Source: Marinobacter psychrophilus (GTDB lineage: Bacteria > Pseudomonadota > Gammaproteobacteria > Pseudomonadales > Oleiphilaceae). Taken from it: DNA of 64,000 nucleotides. The notes beneath the pieces are model-generated. The model was given only the letters and a program-made list of their open reading frames with translations. It was not told where the DNA came from and ran no database searches. The translations under genes were made by a program, and so were the position numbers. The stretch covers positions 2,480,001-2,544,000 of the forward strand of contig NZ_CP011494.1 in assembly GCF_001043175.1 (NCBI RefSeq). Direction: 5' to 3'. Below, piece after piece: positions 37,499 to 47,131 of the stretch (its first letter is position 1; each line of letters starts with the position of its first letter).

Positions 37499-39238
37499 AT
37501 GGTACCGCAACTTCTTGTCTCCCGACTGATGCACAGCGGTGCCCTTCTGCATTGCGATCCTGATACTACTATAGCCACGGCCGCCGCAATGATGGCGGAG
37601 CGAAGTGTCAGTTCCATTCTGGTTATTCGCAATGACGACGTGTTGGGCATCTGGACAGAGCGCGATGCCCTGGCCATTGATTTTACATCATCTTCTATCT
37701 TTGCCCAGCCGGTCAGTTCGGTAATGAGCTCGCCGGTTATCTCCGTGCCCACCTACATGCCCATGCAGGAGGCCGCGATTAAATTCCGCGAAACCGGTAA
37801 ACGTCACTTTCTGGTGGTCGACCCCGACGGCAAAGCGGCCGGTATTCTCTCGCAAACCGACATGGCGACAAACCAAGGTATTGAACCCTATCTGCGTTTG
37901 CGTGATGTGCGCTCCGCCACCGCCACAATGCCGCTCTCTATAGAAGGTGATAAGACCCTGGCGGAAGCAGCGGCTAGCATGTATAAAAACCGCGCTCATG
38001 CGGCAATTATTGATTGTGAAAAACTGGGATTTGGGATTCTTACCGAGCGCGACATAGTCCGTCTTATCAGCCGCAATACCGGTAATAAAGTGGTCGGCCC
38101 CCTAGCTAGCCGCCCATTGATAACCGTGCACGAGGACGAGCCACTTATTCACGCCCGTGATCGCCTTATGAACCTGCGCATCCGTAACTTGGCGGTGGTC
38201 AATGACGATAACCAAATAATCGGCCTGGTGGGCTACGGTCAGATGCTTGCCGGTGTAGACCAACTGTATACGCAGGATTTGCGCGCCGCACTGGAGCAGC
38301 GTGACTCGGCCTTGGCCCAGTCACGGCAAACCCTGCAACTGGCGGAGCGGGTGATTGCCTCGTCACTGGAAGGCATCATGATTACCGATGCTAAGTCGCG
38401 CATAGAATTCACCAACCCCATGTTTACCCAACTGACCGGTTACAGTGCGGACGATGTAATCGGTAAAACGCCGGCGCTGCTTTCATCTGGTCGCCACGAC
38501 AAAGCCTTTTACGACCAGATGTGGCAAGCCCTAGCACGTGAAGGCGTATGGCGCGGCGAAATCTGGAACCGTCGCAAAACCGGCGAGCTGTACCTGGAAT
38601 TACTAACTATTACTGCAGTAACCGATGATGATGACATCATTACCCACTACGCTGCCCTGTTTACCGACATCACCCAGAACCGCCACAACGAGGAGCGCAT
38701 CCGCCATTTGGCCTATTACGATGCACTCACCGGCATTCCCAACCGCCGGCTGATGGAAGACCGTCTGGAACACGCCATTCGCCAGACCCATCGCAACCGA
38801 ATGGTGCTAGCCGTGCTGTTCATTGACCTGGATCATTTCAAACAGATTAACGACACTCTCGGGCATCACGTAGGCGATTCTTTGCTGCTCCAGTTCACTG
38901 AAAGAGCGCAGACCTGCCTTCGAGAGGGCGACACATTAGCTCGCCTTGGCGGCGATGAATTTGTGGTGATACTGCCAGAATTGAACGGTCCTGAAGCGGC
39001 AAAAACGGTTGCGCAGCGCTTGCTGGACAAGCACCGCGAAGACTATCAAATTGATGGCCATACCCTGAGCGCCAGCGCCAGCGTAGGCATAAGCCTGTAT
39101 TCAAGCGAAGTCGACACCGCCCGGCGGCTGCTGAAGCAGGCCGATGCGGCCATGTACACGGCCAAACGCGCCGGCCGTAACGCCATTTGCATATTTACAG
39201 ACGCCGAAAACGAAAAACCGAAATTAGCGGGCAGATAG
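37499..39238 (+). CDS. Tandem-CBS, PAS and GGDEF diguanylate cyclase
   Basis: This 579-residue protein combines paired CBS repeats (about 1-120 and 125-255, with ILVIRNDDVLGIWTERDAL), a PAS domain (about 275-395, SRIEFTNPMFTQLTGYSADDV) and a GGDEF domain. The motif GGDEF is intact at 484-488 and an RxxD inhibition site sits at 475-478, so it should make cyclic-di-GMP with product inhibition. There is no membrane segment. CBS pairs bind adenine nucleotides, suggesting control by energy charge or SAM. The ATG at 37499 was chosen over a TTG further upstream. Confidence 0.9.
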   Translation: MVPQLLVSRLMHSGALLHCDPDTTIATAAAMMAERSVSSILVIRNDDVLGIWTERDALAIDFTSSSIFAQPVSSVMSSPVISVPTYMPMQEAAIKFRETGKRHFLVVDPDGKAAGILSQTDMATNQGIEPYLRLRDVRSATATMPLSIEGDKTLAEAAASMYKNRAHAAIIDCEKLGFGILTERDIVRLISRNTGNKVVGPLASRPLITVHEDEPLIHARDRLMNLRIRNLAVVNDDNQIIGLVGYGQMLAGVDQLYTQDLRAALEQRDSALAQSRQTLQLAERVIASSLEGIMITDAKSRIEFTNPMFTQLTGYSADDVIGKTPALLSSGRHDKAFYDQMWQALAREGVWRGEIWNRRKTGELYLELLTITAVTDDDDIITHYAALFTDITQNRHNEERIRHLAYYDALTGIPNRRLMEDRLEHAIRQTHRNRMVLAVLFIDLDHFKQINDTLGHHVGDSLLLQFTERAQTCLREGDTLARLGGDEFVVILPELNGPEAAKTVAQRLLDKHREDYQIDGHTLSASASVGISLYSSEVDTARRLLKQADAAMYTAKRAGRNAICIFTDAENEKPKLAGR

Positions 39239-39751
39239 CGTCTGCTCATGTGCCAGCAGCGCTTTTTTGATGGCAACACCACCGTTATAGCCGCCCAAGT
39301 CGCCATTGCTGCGCAATACCCGATGGCAAGGCACCAGCACGGCCACCGGGTTAGCTCCGCAAGCGCTGGCGGCGGCGCGCACAGCTTTTGGGCACCCTGC
39401 CCGCCGCGCCAGCTCGGCGTAGCTGATGACTTCACCACTGGGAATACTTTGTAGCGCTTGCCAGACTTGCTGCTGAAACTTCGTACCGCGCAAATCCAGA
39501 GCCAGGGGTTCCGCGCTGCGGCCGTCTGTCAGCTGGGCTTTCACTTTGCCCAGCCAACTCGGGCAAGCACTCTCGGCCTGGCATAATTGAGCGCGGGGGA
39601 AGCGACTGCGCAATCGTTCCATTAGCGGTGGCAGTGTCTGCCCGGTCAGCAAAGCGCACACACCCGTGTCACTGCAGGCCACAAGCACCTGGCCGAGATA
39701 GCATTGCGCTGATTGCCAGGTGATGTGCTCTGCGTCTTGAGATGATGACAT
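39224..39751 (-). CDS. ogt: Methylated-DNA--[protein]-cysteine methyltransferase
   Basis: This 175-residue suicide repair protein transfers the methyl group from O6-methylguanine to itself. The acceptor Cys142 lies in PCHRV. The wedge helix segment ISYAELARRAGCPKAVRAAASACGANP is also complete. It is the Ogt or Ada C-terminal type; there is no N-terminal Ada zinc domain. The start at 39751 has a strong GGAGG ribosome site. It overlaps the convergent cyclase gene by 15 bases at the 3' end. Confidence 0.93.
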   Translation of the reverse strand: MSSSQDAEHITWQSAQCYLGQVLVACSDTGVCALLTGQTLPPLMERLRSRFPRAQLCQAESACPSWLGKVKAQLTDGRSAEPLALDLRGTKFQQQVWQALQSIPSGEVISYAELARRAGCPKAVRAAASACGANPVAVLVPCHRVLRSNGDLGGYNGGVAIKKALLAHEQTLSAR

Positions 39752-39837
39752 AGCGACCTCCTCTTTTTTACGCCAGCGTAAGGACGCATTATGGCGCAAA
39801 TTTCGGCCTCCGCGTAATCAGAACCGAGCCAGCCAAA

Positions 39838-41844
39838 TTAATTAACGCGGAATCGCCCCGCCAATGCTTCGATATTGCCAACAGATACCTCAAGGCGCTC
39901 GCAGGTTGCAACGAGTTCATCAATTTCATCAAGGCTGGCGTTAGCGGAGCTGCTGATTTCGTTTACCTGACGGGCAACCGACTTACTGACGCTTTCCTGT
40001 TCATCCATCCCCAAACGGGTTTGATCGGCTCCCTGATGAATTCGCGCCATGGCACTGCGGATCTTTTCTGCGCCTTCGGAGACACTGGCCATCAGCGTTC
40101 TGACCGCCGCCAATTGCGAAAAGTTATGGTTCATTGAACGCACGGATTCCGATGCCTCATCCTGAAGACGCTTTACCAACGTGCGGATGGTCTCAGTGCT
40201 TTCTGTGGTTTTCTTGGCCAGGCCCCTAACCTCGTCTGCGACGACCGCAAAGCCGCGCCCGGCTTCTCCAGCCCGGGCAGATTCAATCGCGGCATTCAAT
40301 GCCAGTAGGTTCGTTTGATTGGCGATACCATTGATCACTTCGGTAATTCGCCCTATGTCCTGAGACGCCTTTTCAAGTTCATGGAGCTTGGCCGCAGTGT
40401 GCTCGGATTGGGTCTCGAGCTCTGCCACACAGAGGCTTCCACGTTCTGCATCGGACAGGGTCTCTGCAACCTGCTGATTTACCTCACCCACCAGATCGTG
40501 AGTTCCCCGGACTGAACCCGCCACCTCGCGAGCAGATGCCTCCATTTGGGTCATAGCCGCCGCTATTGCAACGAGTTCTTCAGACTGTCCGCGTACCCGT
40601 TCATTGAAGTCCCGGGCAAAACGGGCATTGCCTGTTGCAATAACGCCAATGTCGCCACCCGCCTGCTGCAGGCTTCCCAAAACAGTCGCCATAGCGTCTG
40701 ACAACTGGTTCACGGAAGCTTTAAGATCAATAAACTCACCCTTGGCGTTGAACTCCAGTCGGCGCGAATAATCACCCTTTGCCATGCTGGCCAAGTGCGA
40801 AAGTGTGGCCCTAAGGGGCAGGCTGATCATTCTGGCAAGCCACACCGAGGTGCCCAAAGCGAACAAAACAACCAGCGATAACAACCCGTAAACCAGCTGT
40901 TCCGACCGTCGGGCAGACTCGTCAAGCGCCACGACCGTTTGGGTAATCCGGTCTGAAACCGCCACTCTCATCCCGTCGAGATTTTCCGCAAGATCGCCCA
41001 GGTGCCGATCCACTTCCTGCCCGGCCTGCGCCAGATTCAGGCGATTCTGACGATACCCCAAGTATTGGTTAATAATGCCATCATCTTGATTCACTGCCGC
41101 CACAAAATGACTGATCAAAACGGGAAGCCCTTCCAATCGCGGAACTTCTGACACTAACGCATTGATATCCGGCTCAATGATCTGAGTGTTCATCCGCAGA
41201 TTCTCGATGACACTTGCGAGTTTATCTGCATCGTCGGTACTGACCATTTGCATAATGAGCAGTTCAATGTTCGCCAGGTTTTCCATAATCGTAGTAAACA
41301 AGTCCCGGATATAAATATCGTCACCGGCGGGTTCCGTGCCCTCTCTCACTAAGAGCCGTTTCATTTCTGCGTTATTAGCCAGAAATGCCGACAAACCTTC
41401 GTTAACTATTTCGGAAACTTCCAACACCGAACGATTGTATTCGTCCAGCTGTTCAACGGACAATTTCAACGCGATAACATTCTGTGCGACACGTTGGTTT
41501 CGAGTTTGCACCACAGGAAATTTTTCTATGTTGTCTAACGAAGAAATACCATTCGCTAACAGGTTTAATGTACTAATGGTTGTTTCAAGCGCAGACAGCC
41601 TGACAGACAACATATCGGGGTCGTCTGCCGCCATCATAGAAAGCGCCTGCTTTCCGGCTTCAGCCCGGTGAGTGTCAACTTGCTGAATTTGCGCGGCGAG
41701 GGGAAAATAGTCTGATGTCAGCTCATGGGTGGTGTCCGAAAAGGAAGACATAATGCGACTGTTAAACGCACCCCAACAGACAATGATCAAACAGAGCATC
41801 GCAAAACCAGCGTAGAGCCGGTGAATGACCGAGATTTTATTCAT
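39838..41844 (-). CDS. Methyl-accepting chemotaxis protein
   Basis: This 668-residue receptor has an N-terminal span (about 8-28), a large periplasmic helical sensor (30-310), a second span (about 312-332) and a HAMP region. The cytoplasmic signalling hairpin (505-540) carries [21 protein letters not shown] and [12 protein letters not shown]. The ligand is unknown; the sensor is mostly helical, as in the four-helix bundle or HBM classes. No pentapeptide for CheR binding is at the C-terminus. It is placed just before the glycerol ABC operon, so a response to glycerol is possible but unsupported. Confidence 0.92.
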   Translation of the reverse strand: MNKISVIHRLYAGFAMLCLIIVCWGAFNSRIMSSFSDTTHELTSDYFPLAAQIQQVDTHRAEAGKQALSMMAADDPDMLSVRLSALETTISTLNLLANGISSLDNIEKFPVVQTRNQRVAQNVIALKLSVEQLDEYNRSVLEVSEIVNEGLSAFLANNAEMKRLLVREGTEPAGDDIYIRDLFTTIMENLANIELLIMQMVSTDDADKLASVIENLRMNTQIIEPDINALVSEVPRLEGLPVLISHFVAAVNQDDGIINQYLGYRQNRLNLAQAGQEVDRHLGDLAENLDGMRVAVSDRITQTVVALDESARRSEQLVYGLLSLVVLFALGTSVWLARMISLPLRATLSHLASMAKGDYSRRLEFNAKGEFIDLKASVNQLSDAMATVLGSLQQAGGDIGVIATGNARFARDFNERVRGQSEELVAIAAAMTQMEASAREVAGSVRGTHDLVGEVNQQVAETLSDAERGSLCVAELETQSEHTAAKLHELEKASQDIGRITEVINGIANQTNLLALNAAIESARAGEAGRGFAVVADEVRGLAKKTTESTETIRTLVKRLQDEASESVRSMNHNFSQLAAVRTLMASVSEGAEKIRSAMARIHQGADQTRLGMDEQESVSKSVARQVNEISSSANASLDEIDELVATCERLEVSVGNIEALAGRFRVN

Positions 41845-41961
41845 GTTTTTTACTCTCACCACTAGCCCAAAATGAACTGAGCAAAAGAGCAGAAAAGGCC
41901 GACAAAAAACACGTGGGCCAGGACAGATAATGTGACTTAATATAATCGGGGGGGAAATGAG

Positions 41962-42030
41962 AAATTCACCAGACCCACCATGGTAACGGTGAATTGCAGG
42001 TCGCAATCGAGAGTTTCGATTGCGACCTGC
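41962..42030 (-). terminator. Two stacked inverted repeats after the glycerol transporter operon
   Basis: The sequence GCAGGTCGCAATCGA (41996-42010) is perfectly repeated in inverse at 42016-42030 with a 5-base loop. A second pair, AATTCACC and GGTGAATT, surrounds CCACCATGG just beyond. On the minus strand they follow the last transporter gene by 15 bases. The T-tract is poor, so either a terminator or a stabilising 3' structure is possible. Confidence 0.6.
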
Positions 42031-42045
42031 ATCGGTCTTCGGGAG

Positions 42046-43794
42046 TTAGCTCTTGCGAGCGTCTGCCCAACTTTTCAAAAGTTCATTATAAGGTACGGTT
42101 ACGCCTTGTACCTTTTCGTTGGCCAGCTTGGGCTTGGGTGCGCCCGGCTGATCCAACCAGTACTGCGGGTCACGCGGCTCGTTCAGCTTAGGACCGCAGG
42201 TTTCCAGTACGTTGGCACGTTCCAGACGCTCCATTACGCGATCTTGAGCATCTGCCAAACCATCCAAAGCTTCCTGAGGAGTCGCTTCGCCACTGGCAGC
42301 CTGGGCAATGTACTGCCACCACAGCTGGGCCAACTTCGGGTAATCAGGAACGTTGGTGCCAGTCGGCGTCCATTGAACCCGTGCCGGACTGCGATAGAAC
42401 TCAACCAGACCACCGAGCTTCGGCGCCATTTCTGACATCACGTCAGAGTTGAGGTCAGATTCGCGAATCGGCGTCAGGCCAGCGACGGTTTTTTCCAGAG
42501 ACACAGTCTTGGAAACCGTAAACTGGGCATACAACCAAGCCGCCAGGCGACGCTTCTCAGGAGTTGATTCCAGGAAGGTCCAGGAACCTACGTCCTGATA
42601 GCCCAGCTTCATGCCTTCTTCCCAGTAAGGGCCACGGGGCGAAGGCGCCATACGCCATTTCGGAGTACCGTCTTCATTTACAACCGGCAGCCCTTCTTCG
42701 ATCATGCTGGCGGTAAAGGCCGTGTACCAGAAAATCTGCTGGGCGATGGCACCCTGGGCAGGTACTGGGCCAGACTCAGAGAAGGTCATACCCGTTGCTT
42801 CGGGCGGCGCATACTTTTGCATCCATTCCACGTACTTGGCGGTCGCGTAAACCGCTGCCGGGCCGTTGGTGGCACCGCCACGGGACACGTTGGAACCGAC
42901 CGGACGACAATCTTCAACCCGAATACCCCACTCGTCTACCGGCAAGCCGTTAGGCAGGCCTTTGTCGCCGGCACCCGCCATAGAAAACCAGGCATCGGTG
43001 AACCGCCAGCCAAGAGACGGGTCTTTCTTGCCATAGTCCATGTGGCCGTATACTTTCTTGCCATCAATTTCTTTCACGTGAACCGAGAAGAACTCGGCAA
43101 TATCTTCGTAGGCAGACCAGTTTACCGGAACGCCCAAGTCATAACCGTAGATGTCTGAAAACTGCTTTTTCAAGTCTTCACGTTCAAACCAGTCAGCTCG
43201 AAACCAGTACAGATTGGCGAATTGCTGAGTAGGCAACTGATACAGTTTGCCATCAGGCCCAGTGGTAAACTCCAACCCGATAAAATCTTCAAGATCCAGC
43301 GTTGGCAGAGTTAGATCTTTGCCAGAGCCAGCCATGATGTCGTCAATTGCTACAACCTTACCGTACCGGAAGTGAGTACCGATCAGGTCGGAGTCATTCA
43401 CATAGCCGTCGTAAATGTTTCGGCCTGACTGCATTTGAGTCTGCAGCTTTTCGATAACGTCGCCTTCCTGGATCAGGTTATGGGTCAGTTTGATGCCGGT
43501 AATTTCGGAGAATGCTTTAGCCAGAACGTTGGATTCATACTCGTGAGTGGCAATGGTTTCTGAAACCACGTTAATTTCCATTCCACGGAACTCTTCCGCA
43601 GCCTGAGTAAACCACGCCATCTCCGCCAGCTGTTGTTCCTTGCTGAGAGTCGACTTTTTAAATGACTCACTCACCCACTTTTCAGCCGCGTCCGAGTACT
43701 GATCGGCGTAAGCTTGCAGGCTCAGGCTCATACTGGCAGCGGCAATCGCGGCACTGAGTATAAGAGTTTTAGGATGTTTGTTATTTTTGAACAT
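42046..43794 (-). CDS. glpV: Glycerol ABC transporter, periplasmic substrate-binding protein
   Basis: This 582-residue secreted binding protein has a signal peptide (about 1-27, ending LQAYA) and the elongated solute-binding fold of the sugar/polyol type. Large size, the AEMAWFTQAAEEFRG opening and the later GVPVNWSAYEDIAEFF and PVNEDGTPKWRMAPS segments fit the GlpV group of rhizobia. It is the last gene of the glpSTPQUV-like operon, placed 267 bases after glpU. Start at 43794 has GAGGT ahead; an upstream ATG gives only four more residues. Ligand glycerol is inferred from context. Confidence 0.85.
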   Translation of the reverse strand: MFKNNKHPKTLILSAAIAAASMSLSLQAYADQYSDAAEKWVSESFKKSTLSKEQQLAEMAWFTQAAEEFRGMEINVVSETIATHEYESNVLAKAFSEITGIKLTHNLIQEGDVIEKLQTQMQSGRNIYDGYVNDSDLIGTHFRYGKVVAIDDIMAGSGKDLTLPTLDLEDFIGLEFTTGPDGKLYQLPTQQFANLYWFRADWFEREDLKKQFSDIYGYDLGVPVNWSAYEDIAEFFSVHVKEIDGKKVYGHMDYGKKDPSLGWRFTDAWFSMAGAGDKGLPNGLPVDEWGIRVEDCRPVGSNVSRGGATNGPAAVYATAKYVEWMQKYAPPEATGMTFSESGPVPAQGAIAQQIFWYTAFTASMIEEGLPVVNEDGTPKWRMAPSPRGPYWEEGMKLGYQDVGSWTFLESTPEKRRLAAWLYAQFTVSKTVSLEKTVAGLTPIRESDLNSDVMSEMAPKLGGLVEFYRSPARVQWTPTGTNVPDYPKLAQLWWQYIAQAASGEATPQEALDGLADAQDRVMERLERANVLETCGPKLNEPRDPQYWLDQPGAPKPKLANEKVQGVTVPYNELLKSWADARKS

Positions 43795-44060
43795 ACCCGA
43801 CCTCATTTACTTTTTATGGATGGAGCGGGACCAGACCGCACTCCGTTTTTACATCTACATCACTTATAGCACTAGAGTCCTTAAAACGTGGTACACATTG
43901 CACTTTATACGCACTAAACGTTGTGCTCGAGAATTGGTTAATGATCGCTTTCGATCATAGATTTAAAAATAGTTCGATTCCGAATCCTTTACAACCACTT
44001 TTAACCGAATATTGTCCATTGTTTCAAGACACGCTGTGCTTTTCAATGCACCGCTTTGGT
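43795..44060 (-). other. Long gap inside the transporter operon with inverted repeats
   Basis: This 266-base leader before glpV contains the perfect inverted repeat ATGATCG-cttt-CGATCAT (43941-43958) and a GC hairpin around 43823-43849. No ORF of note was found. Possible roles are a separate promoter, an mRNA stabiliser or an attenuator that raises binding-protein output. Confidence 0.5.
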
Positions 44061-44336
44061 TTAACCCCAGCGCAGCAACACGCCCATCCAGGCTACAGAG
44101 ACCGCCAGCGCTACCCACAAGCTCACATCGCTGACTGCAAGAAAGGTCAGATGAATGTAAGCGGTCGACAGCAAGCCAATAAACAGCCGGTCGCCACGGG
44201 TGGTTTCGATAGGCAAAAATCCTTTGCGTTCGCGACAAGGCGAAACAACTTCGTAGACAGTCATAACCGCAAGAATCGAAGCGATCACCACAAAAAAGAT
44301 TACGACCGTGGGGGTCCAGTTCATCCAGTCAATCAT
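44061..44336 (-). CDS. glpU: Small membrane protein of the glycerol transporter operon (DUF2160-like)
   Basis: This 91-residue protein has about three hydrophobic segments: WTPTVVIFFVVIASILAVM, FIGLLSTAYIHLTFLAV and LWVALAVSVAWMGVLL. It is homologous to the small integral membrane protein found in the glpSTPQUV operon of rhizobia. Its exact task in transport is unknown; it may help assemble the permease. The start has AAGGAGAA and follows glpQ by 11 bases. Confidence 0.85.
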   Translation of the reverse strand: MIDWMNWTPTVVIFFVVIASILAVMTVYEVVSPCRERKGFLPIETTRGDRLFIGLLSTAYIHLTFLAVSDVSLWVALAVSVAWMGVLLRWG

Positions 44337-44347
44337 CAGTATTCTCC

Positions 44348-45154
44348 TTATACGCGCCCGAGAGCGAAGCCTTTGGCCACATGGTTACGAACGAACCAAA
44401 TCACCAATATGCCGGGAATAATCGTCAGAACGCCGGCTGCAGACAGCACTCCCCAATCAATACCGCTTGCCCCTATGGTCCGCGTCATGATGGCGCCAAT
44501 CGGCTGGGCGTCTACAGATGTCAGAGTGCGGGCAAGCAACAGTTCTACCCATGAAAACATAAAGGTAAAAAACGCGGTTACGCCAATGCCAGAGCGGATC
44601 ATTGGCAGGAATACTTTGATAAAGAACCTTGGAAAGCTGTAACCGTCAATAAAGGCCATCTCGTCGTACTCACGGGGTACACCTTTCATAAAACCTTCCA
44701 GAATCCACACTGCCAGAGGTACGGTGAACAAACAGTGCGCAAGTGCAACGGCAATGTGTGTATCAAACAGACCAATCGACGAGTACAGCTGAAAGAATGG
44801 CAACAGGAATACCGCCGGCGGCGCCATTCGGTTGCTCAGCAGCCAGAAAAACAGATGCTTGTCGCCCAGGAATTTGTAGCGGCTGAATGCGTAAGCCGCC
44901 GGCAACGCCACCAGAAGCGTGATAACCACGTTCATGGACACATACGTCATCGAGTTTAAGTAGCCATTGTACCAACTGGGATCACTAAAAATGACCGCAT
45001 AGTTATCAAGGGTGAAGATTTTTGGAAAAAACGTAAGGCCCCCCAGGATTTCCTGGTTTGTTTTGAACGACATGTTCAATAACCAGTAAACCGGGGTTAG
45101 CAAAAGCGCTATAAAAAGGGTGATCGCGACGCTTTTTAAACGGGTTTGTTTCAT
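44348..45154 (-). CDS. glpQ: Glycerol ABC transporter permease GlpQ-type
   Basis: This 268-residue inner-membrane permease has six spans and the EAA-type contact loop (VPREYDEMAFIDGYSFPRFFIKVFLP, near 173-198) that docks with the ATPases. It is of the MalG/binding-protein-dependent sugar class. The ATG at 45154 has AAGGAGAG ahead; the longer ATG at 45181 would overlap glpP. The name follows rhizobial usage, and is unrelated to the E. coli glpQ phosphodiesterase. Confidence 0.87.
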   Translation of the reverse strand: MKQTRLKSVAITLFIALLLTPVYWLLNMSFKTNQEILGGLTFFPKIFTLDNYAVIFSDPSWYNGYLNSMTYVSMNVVITLLVALPAAYAFSRYKFLGDKHLFFWLLSNRMAPPAVFLLPFFQLYSSIGLFDTHIAVALAHCLFTVPLAVWILEGFMKGVPREYDEMAFIDGYSFPRFFIKVFLPMIRSGIGVTAFFTFMFSWVELLLARTLTSVDAQPIGAIMTRTIGASGIDWGVLSAAGVLTIIPGILVIWFVRNHVAKGFALGRV

Positions 45155-45164
45155 CACACTCTCC

Positions 45165-46031
45165 TTATTTTTCTTTGTCATCTTGAGTGATGGCGGTAAA
45201 GAACAGCCACGAAATCAACAGCACAATCATGAAGTAGATCAGCGAGAAGGCAGCTGCACGACCCAGGTCAAACTGTCCGATGGCCATGGTGGTTAATGTT
45301 TGGCTCAAAAAGGTGGTCGAACTGCCAGGCCCACCGCCGGTCAATACAAACGGCTCGGTATAAATCATAAAGCTGTCCATAAAGCGCAACAGCACCGCAA
45401 TGATCAACACGCTTTTCAGCCGTGGGAGCTGGATATAACGGAACACTGCCCATTTAGAGGCGCGGTCAATTTCAGCTGCTTGATAAAAGGCTTCCGGGAT
45501 GGCGCGCAGGCCCGAGTAGCAAAGCAGCGCTACCAGCGGAGTCCAGTGCCATACGTCCATTAGCAAAACCGTTAACCACGCGTCGACGGTGTCGCCGGTG
45601 TAGTTGTAGTCAAAGCCAAGCTCGTTAAGGCCCCAGCCAAACAGGCCAATGTCGCCCCTAGCGAAAACCTGCCAGATGGTGCCTACCACGTTCCAGGGAA
45701 TCAGCAGCGGAATAGCGATCAGAATCAGACACACAGACCCTTTAATGCCAGACTTCGGCATCATCAGCGCAACACTGATGCCCAACGGGATCTGAATAAG
45801 CAGCACAGCGCCAGAGAACATGAACTGGCGAATCAGGGAATCCTGCAAACGCTCGTCACCCAGGACCTCTTTGAACCACTCGGTACCGACGAAAAACGCC
45901 TGCCCCGGGCCAAAAATATCCTGTACCGAATAGTTCACAACGGTCATCAGCGGGATCAACGCTGAAAAAGCAACCAGCAAAAATACCGGCAACACCAGCC
46001 ACCACGCGCGGTTATTCTGGATTTTTTGCAT
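45165..46031 (-). CDS. glpP: Glycerol ABC transporter permease GlpP-type
   Basis: This 288-residue permease is of the MalF/UgpA class with six membrane spans. The cytoplasmic EAA loop IPEAFYQAAEIDRASKWAVFRYIQLP is complete near 196-221. It pairs with the next gene product. Its ATG lies in TGATG with the stop of the second ATPase, showing translational coupling; a GTG one codon earlier is possible. Confidence 0.87.
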   Translation of the reverse strand: MQKIQNNRAWWLVLPVFLLVAFSALIPLMTVVNYSVQDIFGPGQAFFVGTEWFKEVLGDERLQDSLIRQFMFSGAVLLIQIPLGISVALMMPKSGIKGSVCLILIAIPLLIPWNVVGTIWQVFARGDIGLFGWGLNELGFDYNYTGDTVDAWLTVLLMDVWHWTPLVALLCYSGLRAIPEAFYQAAEIDRASKWAVFRYIQLPRLKSVLIIAVLLRFMDSFMIYTEPFVLTGGGPGSSTTFLSQTLTTMAIGQFDLGRAAAFSLIYFMIVLLISWLFFTAITQDDKEK

Positions 46032-47131
46032 CACTGCGGCTCCTGTACCAGGAATTCATCGACATACAGCTTCAGCCACTGTTGCGGGAACGAAAGGTTC
46101 GTGCGGCTGCCAATGGCACCCTCAAACTCTTCGTTCATCCGCACTTTCATCTCCTGCTGATCCAGCTGCACGGTGATAATTTTGTAGGTACCGAGGTCTT
46201 CCATATCCAGAATCTCGGCCTCGTAGGTGTCGTCCGAAGCAGTCGGAGACAGCTGGATAAACTCCGGACGGATCCCGATTTTGATGTTTTTGGATGTGAG
46301 GCGTTTCAACAGTTCGACCTGCCACGGCGCCAAGTCTACCTGAGTAGACCTGAAACGAACCCCTGCGGCGCTGCGCTCTACTTCAACCAGGTTCATACCT
46401 GGGCTGCCAATAAAGTAGCCAACAAAGGTATGGTTAGGCTGCTCGAACAACTCGGTGGGCGTGCCGAACTGAACGATCTGGCCGCCATACATCACCGCAA
46501 TCTTGTCAGCAAATGTAGACGCTTCCAGCTGATCGTGGGTCACGTACACCATGGTGATATCAAACTGCTCGTGAATCTGCTTCAGTTTGCGCCGCAGTTT
46601 CCACTTCAACTGGGGGTCAATCACCGTAAGCGGTTCATCAAACAGAATGGCCGACACGTCTTCCCGCACCAAACCGCGCCCCATGGACACTTTCTGCTTT
46701 TCGTCGGCGGTCAGATTTTTAGCCTTTTTGTAGAGCTTGTCTTCAATTTCCAGCACTTCGGCAATTTCTTGCACCCGCGCCTTGATGCGTGACTTCGGTA
46801 TTTTGTTGTTCTTTAACGGAAATGCCAGGTTATCAAACACGGTCATGGAGTCGTAAACGACCGGAAACTGGAACACTTGGGCGATGTTACGATCCCGCGG
46901 CGACAGCTCGTTGACCCGCTTACCGTCAAACAGCACTTCACCTTCAGAGGGCTGAACCAGGCCGGAAATAATATTCAGCATGGTGCTTTTGCCACAACCA
47001 GATGGCCCTAGCAGAGCGTAGGCGCCGCCTTCATGCCAAACGTGGTCGAGCTGGCGAATCGCATAGTCTTCTGGTCCGCCAGGCTTATCGCTGTAGCTGT
47101 GAGCCAGTGATTTCAATTGAATTTCAGCCAT
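46031..47131 (-). CDS. glpT: Glycerol ABC transporter ATP-binding protein GlpT-type
   Basis: This 366-residue ATPase belongs to the MalK-like group. Walker A GPSGCGKST (near 41-49), a Q-loop in IAQVFQFPVVYD, an unusual signature region LTADEKQKVSMGRGLV in place of LSGGQ, and Walker B AILFDEPL are visible. The regulatory OB-fold tail is after 240. Together with the preceding ATPase it would make a heterodimer; the degenerate signature suggests asymmetry. Start overlaps the upstream stop (TAATG). Confidence 0.88.
   Translation of the reverse strand: MAEIQLKSLAHSYSDKPGGPEDYAIRQLDHVWHEGGAYALLGPSGCGKSTMLNIISGLVQPSEGEVLFDGKRVNELSPRDRNIAQVFQFPVVYDSMTVFDNLAFPLKNNKIPKSRIKARVQEIAEVLEIEDKLYKKAKNLTADEKQKVSMGRGLVREDVSAILFDEPLTVIDPQLKWKLRRKLKQIHEQFDITMVYVTHDQLEASTFADKIAVMYGGQIVQFGTPTELFEQPNHTFVGYFIGSPGMNLVEVERSAAGVRFRSTQVDLAPWQVELLKRLTSKNIKIGIRPEFIQLSPTASDDTYEAEILDMEDLGTYKIITVQLDQQEMKVRMNEEFEGAIGSRTNLSFPQQWLKLYVDEFLVQEPQ

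Noticed and set aside
39838..41844. The chemotaxis receptor as part of the glycerol system.
   Set aside because: It is adjacent to the importer operon, but hairpins separate them and the sensor domain gives no hint of a glycerol ligand.
43972..43987. GTTCGATTCCGAATCC resembles a tRNA T-arm.
   Set aside because: No acceptor or anticodon stem could be folded around it and no CCA end follows; it is only an AT-rich intergenic stretch.
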